A program made the translations under genes and the position numbers. The notes beneath the pieces are model-generated. The model ran no database searches, was not told the DNA's origin, and saw nothing but the letters and a program-made list of their open reading frames with translations. From NCBI GenBank assembly GCA_026991065.1, contig JALXCG010000241.1:1-7079 (forward strand): DNA of 7,079 bases. Reading direction: 5' to 3'. Positions within the stretch are counted from its first letter, which is position 1. Each line of letters starts with the position of its first letter. Shown piece after piece: positions 5,721 to 7,079 of this stretch. Origin of the DNA: Gemmatimonadota bacterium (GTDB lineage Bacteria > GCA-2686955).

Positions 5721-7072
5721 CTGCAACGCGGGACATCCCAACGGTGGCTTTCGCGACCCTGGGGTGCAAACTGAATGTCTTTGAGAGCCATGCGCTGAGA
5801 GAAGGATTTCGCGCCCGGCACTACCGGGTTGTTGCTTTCGAGTCGCCGGCGGATCTCTATGTCATCAACACTTGTACTGTGACCGCCCGCTCTGATCACA
5901 AGTCGCGGCAATTGATCCGTCGCATTCAGAAGCGCGCGCCGGCTTCTCGGATCATTGTGACCGGTTGCTATGCTGAACGAGACGCCCAGGCTCTGGCGGA
6001 TCTACCGGGTGTGGATCTGGTGGTCGGCAATCGCCGGAAGTTGGACCTCCCACAGTTGATCGAGCAGGCCCTGCCCGCCGCGAGCGTGGTCATGGCCGGT
6101 GGTGACGACGACCACTCTTTTCCGGCAGAGCCACTGACTCGATTTGGGGACTACACGCGCGCGTTTCTCAAGATCCAGGACGGCTGCGATTATCGTTGCA
6201 CTTTCTGTGTTGTTCACCGTGTGCGTGGAGCGAGCCGTTCTTTGCCTTTGGAACGGGCCGTGGAGCAGGCTCGTCAATTGGCGGTTTCCGGGCATCGGGA
6301 GATATCGCTTACCGGTGTGGACCCCGGTGCCTGGGGACGGGACCTGCCGAATAGACCACGACTGGCAGAGTTGATCGAAGCACTCTGCGAGGTTCCCGAA
6401 CTCACACGGATCCGCCTGAGTTCGGTTGGGGCCCAGGACTACGACGACCACCTGATTGAACTCGTTGCGACGCACCCAAAGCTGGCGCGGCATGTCCACA
6501 TTCCCGCGCAGAGCGGGAGCGATGAAGTCCTGCGGAGGATGCAGCGCGGTGCGCGGCGCGCCGAGATCGACCGAGTTGTTCAGCGCCTTTACGCCCTCGA
6601 TTCATCTATGCGTTTTGGCGGCGATTTCATGGTTGGTTTCCCCGGCGAAGGGCGAGCGGATTTTGCGGCGACGCTGAAGATGATCCAGGATGGACCTTGG
6701 AGCTACGGACACATCTTCCCGTTTTCCCCCCGGCCGGGAACCCCGGCGGCGGCGATGAACGATGAACTGTCGGATGCCGAGCGCACCGAGCGCGCGGCGC
6801 AACTCCGTGCTGTGGTCGAACAGAAGGACTTGAGCTATCGGGAGCAGTGGGTCAACCGCACCGCGGATGTCTTGATCGAGAATCGGCGGGAAGCGGAGAG
6901 CGGTTACTGGCTGGGGCTGTCGTCCCGCTATATCCTCGTCGCTTTTCCTGAACGGCCCGGATTCGTGGAGGGGCAGATCGCCCCGGTGCGGATTCGTGCT
7001 GTGGAAGGCGCGCGTACAGTTGGGGAACTCGAAGAGCCTCACCGGATTGACAGAGAGTCCTCGGGTTGTTAG
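5717..7072 (+). CDS. mtaB: tRNA t6A37 methylthiotransferase MtaB (MiaB-like radical SAM enzyme)
   Basis: This 451-residue enzyme belongs to the methylthiotransferase family. MtaB converts N6-threonylcarbamoyladenosine at position 37 of tRNAs to its 2-methylthio form, using two [4Fe-4S] clusters and S-adenosylmethionine. The N-terminal UPF0004 domain carries the auxiliary-cluster cysteines C17 (TLGCKLN), C53 (NTCTVT) and C84 (TGCYAE). The radical SAM core has CDYRCTFC with C157, C161 and C164 (CxxxCxxC), and later HIPAQSGSDEVLRRMQR (261-277) and FMVGFPGE (304-311). The C-terminal part from about 375 to 437 fits a TRAM RNA-binding domain. TLGCKLN and NTCTVT are closer to MtaB than to MiaB or RimO. 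Some usually conserved spots differ: VVHRVRG after C164 where a proline is usual, TGVDPGAWGRD where TGVxxGxYGxD is typical, and SSVGAQDYDD where SSIEPxxxxD is typical. All cluster cysteines are present, so the enzyme should be active. The stop at 7070-7072 is followed by only seven bases of window. Confidence 0.92.
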   Translation: MTATRDIPTVAFATLGCKLNVFESHALREGFRARHYRVVAFESPADLYVINTCTVTARSDHKSRQLIRRIQKRAPASRIIVTGCYAERDAQALADLPGVDLVVGNRRKLDLPQLIEQALPAASVVMAGGDDDHSFPAEPLTRFGDYTRAFLKIQDGCDYRCTFCVVHRVRGASRSLPLERAVEQARQLAVSGHREISLTGVDPGAWGRDLPNRPRLAELIEALCEVPELTRIRLSSVGAQDYDDHLIELVATHPKLARHVHIPAQSGSDEVLRRMQRGARRAEIDRVVQRLYALDSSMRFGGDFMVGFPGEGRADFAATLKMIQDGPWSYGHIFPFSPRPGTPAAAMNDELSDAERTERAAQLRAVVEQKDLSYREQWVNRTADVLIENRREAESGYWLGLSSRYILVAFPERPGFVEGQIAPVRIRAVEGARTVGELEEPHRIDRESSGC

Positions 7073-7079
7073 CGTTCTA

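Overview
The window holds six complete protein-coding genes, all on the + strand and tightly packed. The GC content looks like about 60%. There is no RNA gene, CRISPR array, insertion sequence or other mobile element that I can see. The organism looks like a GC-rich Gram-negative bacterium. The best lineage hint is a short outer-membrane beta-barrel protein with a signal peptide, an early GNPAALG motif and a C-terminal DYAW...HRFALGV strand pair. These features resemble the PorV/UPF0164-type barrels common in the Fibrobacteres-Chlorobi-Bacteroidetes (FCB) group and nearby candidate phyla. This placement is an inference and is weak.

Bases 1-111 may hold the last codons of an upstream gene. Bases 112-3832 form a metabolic block of three genes. 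The first is a PLP-dependent aminotransferase of the histidinol-phosphate aminotransferase (HisC) family. After a 249-nt gap comes an acyltransferase of the isopropylmalate/homocitrate/citramalate synthase family, which keeps its catalytic set but lacks the C-terminal allosteric domain. After another 67 nt comes a beta-decarboxylating dehydrogenase of the isocitrate/isopropylmalate family. Claisen-type condensation, oxidative decarboxylation and transamination are three of the four steps of a 2-oxoacid chain-elongation route ending in an amino acid. The missing step is the aconitase-type isomerase (large and small subunits), which is not in the window. The dehydrogenase has an IRENTE-type substrate loop and a GSAPKY cofactor loop, unlike the loops I recall for classical leucine-pathway LeuB. 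The real substrate may therefore not be isopropylmalate.

Bases 3897-7072 form a second block, probably one operon. It contains the barrel protein, then DNA polymerase III subunit delta (holA), then the tRNA methylthiotransferase mtaB. The holA stop and mtaB start overlap in a GTGA. The junction between the two blocks (about 3787-3869) carries two hairpin-forming inverted repeats, one inside the end of the dehydrogenase gene and one just after it.

Most of the window is ordinary housekeeping DNA. The items most worth a second look are the unassigned substrate of the acyltransferase/dehydrogenase/aminotransferase trio, the predicted NADP preference of the dehydrogenase, the tandem hairpins at the block junction, and the small barrel protein beside holA. 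I found no convincing evidence of an entirely new system.
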